Shown: positions 22,355 through 32,073, counted from the stretch's first letter. The stretch is 64,000 bases of DNA from Corynebacterium argentoratense DSM 44202 (GCF_000590555.1 NC_022198.1:1628583-1692582); one strand, 5' to 3'. The notes: generated by a model not told the origin, from the letters alone. A program made the numbers and translations.

Positions 22355-23012
22355 CGACGATCGCACAGGATTGACTGTCGGCGAGGGCCACGGGTTCATC
22401 GGCGCCTGCTACTTTGAGCATTTTGAGCGAGGAATGTGGGGTGTCGACGACACTGATGGTTACGCCTGGTAGGATGCCTCGTTGCGCGAGATAGCGCAGG
22501 AGTTCCGGGTCGCGGTCGCGGATGCGTTCGACGGTGGCGCTTTCGCCGATGTTGACGCTGGATAGGTCGCGGATTCCAACGATGTCTATGGTGCCGTCGG
22601 CGCGGGGGATGGGGTCACCGTGGGGGTCGCGATGTGGGTGGCCCAGTAGGGTGTCGACGCGGTCTAGGAATGTGTCGCTGACTGCGTGCTCGAGGATTTC
22701 GGCCTCGTCGTGTACTTCGTCCCAGGTGTAGCCAAGTGTGTCGCATAGAAACATTTCGATGAGCCGGTGGCGGCGAACCATTGCGACGGCTAGGCTGGCG
22801 CCTTCTTCTGTGAGGGTGACCCCTTGGTAGGGCTTGTGCTCGACGAGTTTTTGGGCTCTGAGGCGTTTGATTGCCTCGGATACCGTGGAGTTTTTTTCTT
22901 CTAGTGCGTCGGCGATTGCGCTGTTGGATGCTGGGGTTTCAGTGCGTTCACAGATCTCCCAAATTACTTTGAGATAGTCCTGGGTTTTTTGTGACAACGA
23001 CTGAATGTGCAT
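22305..23012 (-). CDS. mntR: manganese-responsive DtxR-family repressor
   Basis: A 235-aa regulator with an N-terminal winged HTH (about 10-65: SQKTQDYLKVIWEI...NSTVSEAIKRLRAQKLVEH), a metal-binding dimerisation domain (VRRHRLIEMFLCDTLGY, HDEAEILEHAVSD with the usual Met/Cys, Glu and His ligand positions) and a C-terminal SH3-like FeoA domain (about 145-225). As the distal gene of mntABCD it corresponds to C. diphtheriae MntR. It starts 6 nt after the mntD stop; a -10-like TACTAT just upstream may give it its own promoter. Confidence 0.9.
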   Translation of the reverse strand: MHIQSLSQKTQDYLKVIWEICERTETPASNSAIADALEEKNSTVSEAIKRLRAQKLVEHKPYQGVTLTEEGASLAVAMVRRHRLIEMFLCDTLGYTWDEVHDEAEILEHAVSDTFLDRVDTLLGHPHRDPHGDPIPRADGTIDIVGIRDLSSVNIGESATVERIRDRDPELLRYLAQRGILPGVTISVVDTPHSSLKMLKVAGADEPVALADSQSCAIVVSSQKNQAAATPRTQQ

Positions 23013-23018
23013 GGATGC

Positions 23019-23861
23019 TTATAGTAGTCGGCACCCTAGGTAGAACGCACCCGCGGCCAGTGCGATGGTTCCACCTGCAGAAAGATTGAATACGATCGCG
23101 ACTGCGAGTCCTGCAAGTCCAATGATGACGCCGGCTATGGGCGCTGCGATCATTAAGGCTTGCGGGCTGTTCATGCGTGGCGCAAGCCCCGCTGCTGGTG
23201 CTGCCACTAGAGCGATGGCAAGGATGGTTCCGACTGCGGGAATGAGCACCACGATGGTCGAGGTAATCATGGTGAGCATTGTGATTTCGGCGAGCGCGGT
23301 GGGCGCTATGCTGCGTCCTGCAATGCTTGCGTGTTTACTGTTGAGTGCTTGGAATCCGCTGCGGTCGAAGGCGTAGAAGATGAGGGTGTTGCCCCACCGA
23401 GCGGTGATAGCGAGTGATATTGCGAAGACGATTGCTGCGGCGAGCACATCAGTTCGGTGGATGTTGAGAACGCTGCCGGCGAGGAAGCCTTCGATTTTCA
23501 GTGGTAGTGGCGCAAACCATTTGTTGAGGAAGTATCCGAGCGCAAAACCGAGTGTGAGAACAACACCTGCCGCTGACTGTGGCGACATGGTTGATTTGCG
23601 AGCCAGCACGAACATCAGCCAACTTAAGGGGACGCAAGCTGCTGTAGCGCCAGCGAAAAGCATGAGGGACAGCCCTGCATGGTCGAGTCCAAAGTGCGCG
23701 CCCAGGACGACGCCGATGACGGCACCGGGAAATGTTCCGTGGGTGATGGATTCGGTGAAGAAGACCTTGTTGTTGAGTACTGCGTACACCCCGACTAGTC
23801 CCGCGAGTGCGCCGATGATAATGACCTCGACGATGGGGAGGGCTAGGACATTGAGTATCAT
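23019..23861 (-). CDS. mntD: manganese ABC transporter permease
   Basis: A 280-aa ABC-3 family permease with about eight or nine membrane helices; typical segments are VFFTESITHGTFPGAVIGVVLG and PAVGTILAIALVAAPAAGLAPR. It is paired with mntC, whose stop overlaps its start (ATGA). The Mn assignment rests on the linked mntR and on the C. diphtheriae mntABCD order; Zn is possible. Confidence 0.88.
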   Translation of the reverse strand: MILNVLALPIVEVIIIGALAGLVGVYAVLNNKVFFTESITHGTFPGAVIGVVLGAHFGLDHAGLSLMLFAGATAACVPLSWLMFVLARKSTMSPQSAAGVVLTLGFALGYFLNKWFAPLPLKIEGFLAGSVLNIHRTDVLAAAIVFAISLAITARWGNTLIFYAFDRSGFQALNSKHASIAGRSIAPTALAEITMLTMITSTIVVLIPAVGTILAIALVAAPAAGLAPRMNSPQALMIAAPIAGVIIGLAGLAVAIVFNLSAGGTIALAAGAFYLGCRLL

Positions 23862-24724
23862 GAGCGGGCTCCTTCCGTAGCGGAGCTTGCGAATGCGCTG
23901 GGTGCTGCTTTAGATACTGCGAGCATGATGAAGTACAGCCCGACGACCGATAGCGCGACGGAGGCTTGGGGGGATATGGAATGGCTTGTGGGGATGTCGA
24001 GGGCCAGCATGCCGATGTAGCCGCCGATCGCTCCGAGGAGCACGGCGATGGTGGCCATGGTTTTAATGCTGCCCGCTACGAGTCTGCCTGCCGCACCGGG
24101 GATAACAAGGTATCCGATGACGAGCAGTACGCCCACTGCGGTGGATGCTGCGACAACTACTGCAGCGATCGCACCATTGAGTAGTAGATCGATGAGGGTG
24201 ACGTTGATCCCCGAGGCACTCGCGCCTTGACGATCAAAAGCGACGAAGACTTGTTTGTTCCATGACAGCGCGATCACGGCGTAGGCGAAGGCGCAGACGA
24301 TGAGGGATTGTATGAGGCGCGGTTCGCTGATTTCGAGGAGCCTGCCGAACATCAGGGCTTCGAGTTGTCCGGACATTTCGCCTTTTTTGAGTGACAGGAC
24401 GATGCCGAGGGAAAAGAAGCTTGTGAGCACGACTGCGGTGCCTGCTTCGGAGGGGTGTTTGCGGTGAACCGCTGTCAACACGATGGCAACGATAGCCCCC
24501 ACCGCTGCAGCCCAGGGGATGATCGCGTCGATTCCGCCGAAGAGTGCACCGGCGACTACTCCGGGGAAGATGGAGTGCACGCAGGCTTCGGCATTAAATT
24601 CGAGTGCGCGGAGGTTCACGATCACTCCGACGAGGCCCGAGACGATTCCCAGCGCCATGAGCATGATGAATGCTCGCGTGAGGTAGGGTGCGCCGGTGAT
24701 GGGTTCCAGCAGCATGTCAAGCAC
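23858..24724 (-). CDS. mntC: manganese ABC transporter permease
   Basis: A 288-aa ABC-3 permease; NAEACVHSIFPGVVAGALFGG and ASTAVGVLLVIGYLVIPGAAGRL match the family. Starts at GTG 24724 (overlapping the mntB stop) or ATG 24715. It forms a heterodimer with the mntD product. Confidence 0.87.
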   Translation of the reverse strand: MLDMLLEPITGAPYLTRAFIMLMALGIVSGLVGVIVNLRALEFNAEACVHSIFPGVVAGALFGGIDAIIPWAAAVGAIVAIVLTAVHRKHPSEAGTAVVLTSFFSLGIVLSLKKGEMSGQLEALMFGRLLEISEPRLIQSLIVCAFAYAVIALSWNKQVFVAFDRQGASASGINVTLIDLLLNGAIAAVVVAASTAVGVLLVIGYLVIPGAAGRLVAGSIKTMATIAVLLGAIGGYIGMLALDIPTSHSISPQASVALSVVGLYFIMLAVSKAAPSAFASSATEGARS

Positions 24725-25466
24725 AAGCGATCTCCGTTGCCACTTCGCGAGCCCGACCTCCGTATGCGGCGGCCATGTTGGCGTCTGTCATGACCTCTTT
24801 GAGGCTGCCGCAGGCCACCTGTCGGCCGGCGAGCAGTAGGAGTTGTTCTGCGACGGCTTCCGCTAGCGAAATATCGTGGGTGGACACGACCACGGATACC
24901 CCTTCGGCTTTCACTACTTCGATGATACGGAGCAGGGCGTCGCGGTTGGGTTGGTCGAGTCCGTTGAAGGGTTCGTCAAGCAGGATGAGTTTGGGTTGTG
25001 CGGCGATGGCACGCGCGAGGAGGACGCGTTGTTTTTGCCCGCCGGACATAGTGCCGAATCGTTGTTGTGCTTTGTCGAGGAGGTCTACTTGTGCCAGTGC
25101 GGAGTCAACGCGTTGTGCATCGGCGGACTTGAGTCTGCCGAAGAGCCCCTGTTTGTGGATGAGCCCCATGGTGACGACGTCGCGTGCACGGACGGGGAAG
25201 GTTGCGTCGAGGTCTGCCAGTTGTGGGACGTAGCCGATGCTGCCGGATGGCGCATTGCCGGGTTCGCGTCCGAGGACTTCTGCGGTCCCACTGGCGTGGA
25301 CCTGTCCGAGAATGGCTTTGAGGAAGGTGGTTTTTCCTGCACCGTTGGGCCCAATGAGGGCCAGTGCACGCCCGGGGGCGAGCTCGAGGTCGAGTCCTGT
25401 GACTGCGACGTTCGAGCCCGCCCCTGGGTATGTGAGGTTGGAGGAGTGGAATTTTAGAGTGTTCAT
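24717..25466 (-). CDS. mntB: manganese ABC transporter ATPase
   Basis: A 249-aa ABC ATPase starting at the ATG at 25466 (MNTLKFHSSNLTYPG). Walker A is GPNGAGKTT, the signature is MSGGQKQRVLLARAI, Walker B is LILLDEPFNGLD, and the H-loop is VVVSTHDISLAEAV. An open frame to 25565 upstream has no homology. It is 62 nt after mntA. Confidence 0.9.
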   Translation of the reverse strand: MNTLKFHSSNLTYPGAGSNVAVTGLDLELAPGRALALIGPNGAGKTTFLKAILGQVHASGTAEVLGREPGNAPSGSIGYVPQLADLDATFPVRARDVVTMGLIHKQGLFGRLKSADAQRVDSALAQVDLLDKAQQRFGTMSGGQKQRVLLARAIAAQPKLILLDEPFNGLDQPNRDALLRIIEVVKAEGVSVVVSTHDISLAEAVAEQLLLLAGRQVACGSLKEVMTDANMAAAYGGRAREVATEIACA

Positions 25467-25528
25467 AAGGAGTCCCGATGGTGTCAGGATGTGGCGGCGG
25501 CTAGCCTGTGTTCCAGATAAAGAGGGTC

Positions 25529-26629
25529 TTAGTTGAAGTTCGGCGGGGTTGCGTGTCCGCCCCAAGCATCCACGAGGTTCGTGACGTTGTGGACGATGGA
25601 ACCAATGTAGGTTTCACCTTCGCTACCAGCCGGGCCGAGGGAGTCGCCGTAAAGGGCGTCGTCACCGATGACGGCCTTCACGCCAGCAGCCTTGGCGATT
25701 GCTTCGATGGACTTGGGGTTGTTGGAGTTCTCCGCGAACAAGGCAACGGCACCGGAGTCCTTAACCTTTTGTGCTTCTTCGGCGATGTGCTCAGCGGTCG
25801 CATCCTGCTGCTCGTTGAAGTCACTCAGAGCTGCACCGATGAAGTTAATGCCGTAGGTCTTAGAGAAGTAACCGAAAGCATCATGGCTGGTGAACAGCAC
25901 ACGGTTGGGTTCGGGGATCGTGTTGATCTGCTCCTTCACCCAGGTGTTGAGTTCATCAAGCTTGTGGGTGTAGGCCTCCACATGCTTCTTGTACACATCT
26001 GCTTGGTCGGGGCGGGCTTCCTCGAATGCGTGGCCGATGTTTTCGACCTGGATCTTCGCGTTTTCTGGGGAAGTCCACACGTGCGGGTCGTACGCGAACT
26101 CCGCCTGGGTTTCGCCTTCCTCCGGTGGGAAGGGCCAGGGCTGTACGTCGATCTTCTTGATGCCACGGTCGATGGTGTAAGGAAGGTCTGCGTCACTGAC
26201 CGGCTTGCCATCAAGATCAGTTGCGCTGAGGATACCGGTGGTCACAACCATCGTGCCCTTGAAACCGCTGGAATCAACGGCCTGGTCGAGGAAGTGCTCC
26301 AAGTCGACACCGTTGACGAGCATCAAGTCCGCCTCGGACAGTGCCTTCATCTGCTCCTTGGTCATCTCGTGTTCGTGCGCAGATGCGTTGGGGGCAAGGA
26401 GGCAAGTGAGGTTTGTGTCGGGTGCGTCGATCTGCTTGACGTAGTCGCAGATCTGGGTTGTGGTAGCTACGACGTTGAGTTCGCCGGTACCAGCCTTTTC
26501 TGGTGAGCTGCTGGAGGAAGCATCATCGCTGCTGCATGCTGCGAGGCTGCCTGCTCCGATCAGTGCGGCTACTGCAAGAGCAGTGCCACGAGCTGCAGGC
26601 CCGTTAAGGCGCCTGGATCGAATGGACAT
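25529..26629 (-). CDS. mntA: manganese/zinc-binding lipoprotein of the Mnt transporter
   Basis: A 366-aa cluster A-I (ZnuA/PsaA/TroA) solute-binding lipoprotein. The start is the ATG at 26629 (MSIRSRRLNG) with a lipobox SLAAC near residue 31. Metal ligands are seen as His in LAPNASAHEHEMTK, His in AYDPHVWTSPENA, and Glu/Asp in the C-terminal half (FAENSNNP, and the Asp in VIGDDALYGDSLG). HDAFGYFSKTYG is the conserved third motif. It is the first gene of the operon, and the region upstream of its start is A/T-rich with a -10-like TACGAT. Confidence 0.9.
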   Translation of the reverse strand: MSIRSRRLNGPAARGTALAVAALIGAGSLAACSSDDASSSSSPEKAGTGELNVVATTTQICDYVKQIDAPDTNLTCLLAPNASAHEHEMTKEQMKALSEADLMLVNGVDLEHFLDQAVDSSGFKGTMVVTTGILSATDLDGKPVSDADLPYTIDRGIKKIDVQPWPFPPEEGETQAEFAYDPHVWTSPENAKIQVENIGHAFEEARPDQADVYKKHVEAYTHKLDELNTWVKEQINTIPEPNRVLFTSHDAFGYFSKTYGINFIGAALSDFNEQQDATAEHIAEEAQKVKDSGAVALFAENSNNPKSIEAIAKAAGVKAVIGDDALYGDSLGPAGSEGETYIGSIVHNVTNLVDAWGGHATPPNFN

Positions 26630-26719
26630 GGTTGTTAACCTTCCCTTTAAGCGGATGTTCACATCGTACCTTAGAGCAAAGTTCAGCCCATTGAATATTT
26701 TGTTTAAATTTTTACCCAA

Positions 26720-28156
26720 TTAGGGGGAGGCAAGCTGATCTAAGCGACGCCCACGCATCACTGTGGCAATACCAACGGCGTCCTCCCACAGCAGGTCATC
26801 CACCTCGAAGGAGGTTGGCCCCTTCACCAAATCAAAGCGGACAGTCCCGATCCCGAGTACCCGGCTCACCGGCCCTCGCGTCACACTCACCTCTTGAACA
26901 TCGGCGGGCTTCACAATGCTAATCTTGCGCCGCAACCAGCCCTTATACAGCACAGATGCCGCATCCTGACCACCGAAAACCAGCCTTAAAACCCGCGCAT
27001 GCACCGGCCACAATCTCCGCGCAACAGGCGGGCACTGATAGACCCCCACTGCGCCACGGCGCATAAAGCCACCTGCCTGCTCAGCTCCACCGTCACCAGA
27101 GCCTAAGTAGTCCTCATCAGCAACGCGGGGCGGAGGCGTCGGCTCCACCCGCACACCGGGTGCCACCAAGCCCAAGACGTCAACCACGTCGTCCCACTGC
27201 CCAACAGGCAGAACCACCGGGGCGTCATCAAGCACCCCGTAGCCGGCGACAGAAACCTCCACGCGCCACCAGCCGAGCAGCCGCCACAGCACAGGCTGAG
27301 TAATCTGCACACCACGAATCTTGTCCAGGCGCACATTCTTGCTGGTCCGAGTACTCAAACCATACTCAACAGCTAAAGCAGGCCGCCCATCCACCCGCGC
27401 CACGCGATAGCGATACAGCCATGAACCATTGACGATCTTCCACCCAGCGCCCGCCACCATCGACACCGCAGCAAAAGCTGACACCCACTGCCCCACCGCG
27501 AAGGAAACGATCAACCACACGGCACCCACCACAGTGGACACGGTGCAGGCGGCAGCGATCAACGAACGCTTCATCGGAATCACGGCAGCGTCAGCAGTGG
27601 GAGCAGGGTCAGCAGTGGAGGCATCAACCGCAACATCAGTGGTGGCAGCGGCCGTCGCGACGTCAACATGTGTGTCTGCGGTGACACCCAAAATTTCCCG
27701 CTTCAACGCATCAGCATCCGCGCGAGTCAAATACTTAATCTCCAGCCGGGAATCCTCCCCGCCCGCGGTTTCCACATGCACCGCAGCCAGACCGAACAAC
27801 CTAGCAAGCAGCGGCTCCACAATATCGATCGCTTGGATCCTGTCGTAGCGAGCAACCCGTTGTTCCTTCGACAGCACACCAAACTTCAACACAATCTCTT
27901 CCCCATCGAGACTGTAGCCACGTGCCCGCCACCAAATGCCCGACAACAGCCACGCCACACAAGCAACCACAATCGCAGCCACCACAGCAACCGCAGCCAT
28001 TGCCACCTGATGGGATCCCACAAGTGAACTGCTCTGCACAGCCACCGCGGCGTCAACAATCCCACGACGCCCCTGTGTAATCGCAAAAAATGCCAGCGCA
28101 ACAAATAACTGCCATGCCTCAATCAACGGGGTAACGCGCGCAACCTTACGCATCAC
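26720..28156 (-). CDS. membrane protein with bacterial PH (bPH2) domains, YdbT-like
   Basis: A 478-aa protein with pairs of membrane helices (about 12-30 and 53-75; about 203-240) that flank three bPH2 (DUF304) regions: YSLDGEEIVLKFGVLSKEQRVARYDRIQAIDIVEPLLARLFGLA-type sequence (about 80-155), a second repeat (about 245-340) and a third (about 380-465). It starts with ATG overlapping the stop of the smaller PH gene (ATGA). Such YdbS/YdbT pairs occur widely; some are linked to antimicrobial-peptide resistance, but no firm function exists. Confidence 0.85.
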   Translation of the reverse strand: MMRKVARVTPLIEAWQLFVALAFFAITQGRRGIVDAAVAVQSSSLVGSHQVAMAAVAVVAAIVVACVAWLLSGIWWRARGYSLDGEEIVLKFGVLSKEQRVARYDRIQAIDIVEPLLARLFGLAAVHVETAGGEDSRLEIKYLTRADADALKREILGVTADTHVDVATAAATTDVAVDASTADPAPTADAAVIPMKRSLIAAACTVSTVVGAVWLIVSFAVGQWVSAFAAVSMVAGAGWKIVNGSWLYRYRVARVDGRPALAVEYGLSTRTSKNVRLDKIRGVQITQPVLWRLLGWWRVEVSVAGYGVLDDAPVVLPVGQWDDVVDVLGLVAPGVRVEPTPPPRVADEDYLGSGDGGAEQAGGFMRRGAVGVYQCPPVARRLWPVHARVLRLVFGGQDAASVLYKGWLRRKISIVKPADVQEVSVTRGPVSRVLGIGTVRFDLVKGPTSFEVDDLLWEDAVGIATVMRGRRLDQLASP

Positions 28157-28668
28157 ATACCACTCATTCGTGTCTTCGCCTTCTGCGACACACGCCGCCG
28201 CAACTCCTCTGCCTCCTGCGCAGGCAAACCGGGAATTTTCGTGATGCTCTTCGTGCTGGCGGTATTCAAACTCACGTTGGCCAAACCATAACGCGAATCG
28301 ATCGGGCCCGAATCAATATCAATATATTGAATCCGCCCATAAGGAACGATGGTTGTCGTATGCCACAACTTACCGCGGGAAATAAACAGATCGTCCTCCC
28401 CCTCAGCCCACCCAATGCAACGCACCTGATGCGGAATCAACCACAACTGCCACCCAACATTCACCCCAGCTAGAGCTACCGCAATCCACCACCACGGGCT
28501 ATGCAGCACCGCCGCAGCCACCGCAGCAACAAACGCAACCACATACACAGGCATCCGCGCTAAAAGACGCGCCTTAATCAAACTGTCCGACACCGGACGC
28601 AACTGCTGCCCCACCGCACCCATAGCGTCGAAAGCGACGGCAGGTCCCGCGACGTCATTGTTATCCAT
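28153..28668 (-). CDS. membrane protein with one bPH2 domain, YdbS-like
   Basis: A 171-aa protein: two membrane helices (about 40-85) followed by a bPH2 domain (about 90-160: GEDDLFISRGKLWHTTTIVPYGRIQYIDIDSGPI...NTASTKSITKIPGL). It is translated with the 478-aa partner through a 4-nt overlap, suggesting a complex. dnaE2 ends 21 nt upstream on the same strand. Confidence 0.85.
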   Translation of the reverse strand: MDNNDVAGPAVAFDAMGAVGQQLRPVSDSLIKARLLARMPVYVVAFVAAVAAAVLHSPWWWIAVALAGVNVGWQLWLIPHQVRCIGWAEGEDDLFISRGKLWHTTTIVPYGRIQYIDIDSGPIDSRYGLANVSLNTASTKSITKIPGLPAQEAEELRRRVSQKAKTRMSGM

Positions 28669-28689
28669 GCAGACCTTTATACATAAGCA

Positions 28690-31600
28690 TCAACGGAAAT
28701 CTCGACTACCTCGACTAAGTGATTCTGCATGCAAAGGAGCCAACGCATCAGCGTCGATACTGACCGCACCAGAGGCATTACGCACAATCCCCCGGACCAT
28801 CAAGGTCTTCACGCTGCCCGCCAGATGGGCATAGCGCCGCCACACACCCGGACTGAGAACAACGTTGATCAAACCTGTCTCGTCTTCCATGCCCAGAAAC
28901 GTCACACCACCAGCAGTTCTAGGGCGCTGCCGGTGGGTAACAACCCCCGCAACCCATATGCGCGTGCCATCCTCCACAGCCATCAAGTTATCTGCACTGA
29001 TGACGCCGCGTGCGTCCAACGCCTCACGCAACAACTCCATCGGCTGCTTGTCTGGTGTCACCCCGGTGCTCGCAATATCTGCACTGAGCAGCTCCAACTC
29101 GCTCATCCCGGGCAACGCAGGGGCATGAATAATGTCGATCCCCGGAAGCATCCCCGGATTGTGCGTCGCAGCCACCCCTGCCTCCCACAACGCCTGACGC
29201 CGCGTCAGACCAAAGCACGCAAACGCCCCCGCCCGCGCCAAGGATTCCGCCTGCGCCACGCTCAACCCGGCGCGCGACGCGACGTCAGCAATCGAGCTAA
29301 AAGGGCCGTCCTGTGCGGCGCCCTCAATCCTTTGCGCAGCCCGAGAACCCACCCCCTTGATACTGCCCAAACCTAGGCGGATAGCGCCATTTTCCACCCG
29401 CGCCTGATCAGCAGAGGCCTGCACGCACACGGGCAAAACCTTGACGCCGTGACGCCTGGCATCGCTAATGAGCGACTGCGGCGAATAGAAACCCATCGGT
29501 TGGGCGCGCAACAGTGCCACGCAAAACTCCGCAGGGTAATACAGCTTGAACCAGGCAGAATAAAACACCAATGAAGCGAAGGATTGCGAGTGAGACTCGG
29601 GGAAACCATAGGAGGCGAAGGCCACCATTTTGTTCCACAGAACCTCAGCTGTGGCGCCCTCGATGCCTTGGGCGGTTTTCAGCCCTTCGAAAAAGCGCTG
29701 CTTGAGGGCGTTCATGCGCTCGGGCGAACGCTTCGAACCCATTGCTCGGCGCAGACTGTCAGCCTCTGCCCCGCTGAAACCCGCGGCATCTTTGGCTATC
29801 TGCATGAGTTGTTCCTGAAACAGCGGCACACCGAGGGTTTTTTCCAAAGCAGGTTTCAGGCACGGATGGTCGTAGGTAACTGGCTCCAAACCATTGCGCC
29901 GACGAATATAGGGGTGCACCGAGCCGCCTTGGATGGGGCCTGGGCGGATCAAGGCAACCTCGACCACCAGATCGAAAAAGGTGCGCGGTTTTAACCGTGG
30001 CAGTGTGTTGAGTTGCGCCCGGGACTCCACTTGGAACACGCCCACTGCGTCTGCCCGTGACAGCATTTCGTAGACCTTTGGGTCTTGGCAGTCGATCTGC
30101 CACAGCTCGATCGTCCTATTGTGTTGCTCTTGGACTAGGTCGATGGCGTGATGCAGGGCTTCGAGCATCCCTAGGCCCAGGAGGTCGAATTTCACCAAGC
30201 CGGCTGCGGCACAGTCGTCTTTGTCCCATTGGATGACGCTTCGCCCTTTCTTGCGCGCCCATTCCACTGGAACGATCTCTGCAATGGGGCGGTCGCAGAT
30301 CACCATTCCGCCCGAGTGAATGCCCAGGTGTCGTGGGCTCGACTTCAACTGTTGGGCGAGTTCGAGCACGCGTTCGGGCGGCTGACTTGCTGCCTGCCTT
30401 GAGGCCCACGCATCGCATACTCCTTGGGGATAGCCGAGTGCGCGGGCGGCGTCACGTATAGCTCCTTTGGTGCGGTAGGTGATGACGTTGGCGACCTGCG
30501 CTGCGTTGTTGCGACCGTAGCGTTGGTAGACGTATTGGATGACTTCTTCGCGGCGGCCGGATTCGAAATCGATGTCGATGTCGGGTGGGCCATCGCGCTC
30601 TGCGGACAGGAAGCGCTCAAACAGCAGCTTGTTTGCGATGGGTTCCACGTTGGTGATGCCCAGGCAAAAGCACACGACCGAATTGGCGGCGCTGCCCCTG
30701 CCTTGGCACAAGATGGTGTTGCGTCTGGCGAATTCGGTGAGGTCGTGAACGATAAGGAAGTATCCCGGGAATCCCAATTGTTCAATGACGTCGAGTTCAT
30801 GCACTGCCTGCAGCCATGCTGCGCGCGCAACGTCCGCAGGCGCGCCACCATAGCGGCGTCTCCACCCTTTTTCGCATAGTTGGCGCAACCAGGAGATTTC
30901 CGTAGTACCTTCTGGCACGGGAAAGGGGGGTAGATGCGCGGTGGCTAGGTCTAGCTCGAAGGTGCAGCGCTCCGCGACTTCTATTGTGGCGGCCACGGCA
31001 TCCGCGCAATCTGGGTACCGTCGGAGGATGGATGCGCCGCTTTTGATCCACGTGGCACCCAGAGGGTGCAACTGCCCTTGAGCAGCGCCCAAGTGTTGCT
31101 TATTGTGGAGTGCTTGTTTTGCTGCTGCGACCCGGGCGTCCCCTTTGGTTGCTGCCCGCGGGCGAGTACTGATGATGCATCGCGCCCCGGTTGCACGCAA
31201 GCGCACGTGGTGATCGTAGTCATCGGCTTGCCCAGTTGCCGGAAGTTCTGCAAACACGTTGTCGTGGCCGAAGGCAGCGAGAATCCTTGTGATGAGTTCC
31301 TCATCGTGCGAGGCGTCTACCAGGACAATCCAATGGCCTTGGGCGATATCCGCTAGCTCCTCAACACTCGGATAGCAGCGTTGTCCTTTGGAGCCTGCAG
31401 CCAACGCGGCGTCACTAATTGTCCGCGATAGTCGCCTGTAGCCTTCCGACCCAGTGACCACTACGGGAAGGATGATACTTGGGCTCAGGGTGAGTTCGGC
31501 GCCGAAGATGGTGCCGACGCTTGTCTGCGCCGCGGCTTCTGCACATTGCACAGCGCTGTAGAGCCCATCGCGTTCTAATAGGGCGAGTGCGCTCAGGTTG

Positions 31601-31926
31601 CTCGCTTGTGCAGCCCGGACCATGTCTGCCGGGGAGCTCGCCCCGATGAGAAAGCTGTAGTTACTGCTGGCGTGGAGTTCCGCGAAGGGTACCGCCGATT
31701 GCGCAGCCGTACCATGCTGTTCAATACCACCTTCGCACTCTTCAGCGATCCTACTTGCGCCCTTTTCCTTTAAAGACAGCACATTCCGGGCGGGCTTCAA
31801 GGTTCCGACCGTGCCAGAATCGAGCAGGCTAGACAGGCTTGACCAGGGCAAAGGTGAACCTTTAGAGTCGGCCGGCCCCAGAAAACCTGCACCGTTCCAA
31901 CCATACCCCGGGTCGAACGTAGACAT
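28690..31926 (-). CDS. dnaE2: error-prone DNA polymerase III alpha subunit
   Basis: A 1078-aa C-family polymerase for translesion synthesis. The start is the ATG at 31926 (MSTFDPGYGWNG). A PHP domain begins at AELHASSNYSFLIGASS (about residue 85); the polymerase core has GRGSAANSVVCFCLGIT and PPDIDIDFESGRREEVIQYV, holding the catalytic acids. An HhH region and an OB-fold (IWVAGVVTHRQRP) follow, with the C-terminus ending SRGSRDFR. DnaE2 works with ImuA' and ImuB, encoded 5-7 kb away. A motif shared with the imuA' upstream region sits about 20 bp before the start. Confidence 0.95.
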   Translation of the reverse strand: MSTFDPGYGWNGAGFLGPADSKGSPLPWSSLSSLLDSGTVGTLKPARNVLSLKEKGASRIAEECEGGIEQHGTAAQSAVPFAELHASSNYSFLIGASSPADMVRAAQASNLSALALLERDGLYSAVQCAEAAAQTSVGTIFGAELTLSPSIILPVVVTGSEGYRRLSRTISDAALAAGSKGQRCYPSVEELADIAQGHWIVLVDASHDEELITRILAAFGHDNVFAELPATGQADDYDHHVRLRATGARCIISTRPRAATKGDARVAAAKQALHNKQHLGAAQGQLHPLGATWIKSGASILRRYPDCADAVAATIEVAERCTFELDLATAHLPPFPVPEGTTEISWLRQLCEKGWRRRYGGAPADVARAAWLQAVHELDVIEQLGFPGYFLIVHDLTEFARRNTILCQGRGSAANSVVCFCLGITNVEPIANKLLFERFLSAERDGPPDIDIDFESGRREEVIQYVYQRYGRNNAAQVANVITYRTKGAIRDAARALGYPQGVCDAWASRQAASQPPERVLELAQQLKSSPRHLGIHSGGMVICDRPIAEIVPVEWARKKGRSVIQWDKDDCAAAGLVKFDLLGLGMLEALHHAIDLVQEQHNRTIELWQIDCQDPKVYEMLSRADAVGVFQVESRAQLNTLPRLKPRTFFDLVVEVALIRPGPIQGGSVHPYIRRRNGLEPVTYDHPCLKPALEKTLGVPLFQEQLMQIAKDAAGFSGAEADSLRRAMGSKRSPERMNALKQRFFEGLKTAQGIEGATAEVLWNKMVAFASYGFPESHSQSFASLVFYSAWFKLYYPAEFCVALLRAQPMGFYSPQSLISDARRHGVKVLPVCVQASADQARVENGAIRLGLGSIKGVGSRAAQRIEGAAQDGPFSSIADVASRAGLSVAQAESLARAGAFACFGLTRRQALWEAGVAATHNPGMLPGIDIIHAPALPGMSELELLSADIASTGVTPDKQPMELLREALDARGVISADNLMAVEDGTRIWVAGVVTHRQRPRTAGGVTFLGMEDETGLINVVLSPGVWRRYAHLAGSVKTLMVRGIVRNASGAVSIDADALAPLHAESLSRGSRDFR

Positions 31927-31945
31927 GCGAACATAATAGCGAAAA

Positions 31946-31961
31946 TAGAACAGTCGGGCAA
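31946..31961. promoter_or_regulatory. candidate damage-response operator of dnaE2
   Basis: TAGAACAGTCGGGCAA; its first 14 bases match the imuA' upstream TAGAACACTCGGGC at 13 of 14. One half (TAGAACA) resembles the TCGAACA arm of the actinobacterial LexA box, the other half does not. Confidence 0.4.
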
Positions 31962-31987
31962 TTTTTTCGCACATCTAAAACAATTTT

Positions 31988-32003
31988 TAGACCGAGCTGT
32001 ACA
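31988..32003 (+). promoter_or_regulatory. McbR-like operator of the metQ operon
   Basis: TAGACCGAGCTGTACA matches TAGAC-N6-GTCTA at 8 of 10 fixed positions and is closely similar, spacer included, to the metY and metX sites. It lies 70 bp before metQ. Confidence 0.6.
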
Positions 32004-32073
32004 CTTTTGCGATCTGCTGCTAAGCTACCCGACGAAACTAGAAAGCTCTGTCTATTAAATTTGAGGAGACACC

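Noticed and set aside
25178..25195. GACGACGTCGCG and similar near matches (also at 21135, 45301, 46748, 49550, 54811)
   Set aside because: They miss the leading T or the last bases of TGACGYCGCG and were left out of the count.
26630..26719. A/T-rich inverted segments upstream of mntA as an MntR operator
   Set aside because: No clear symmetric site; I cannot match a known MntR box from sequence alone.
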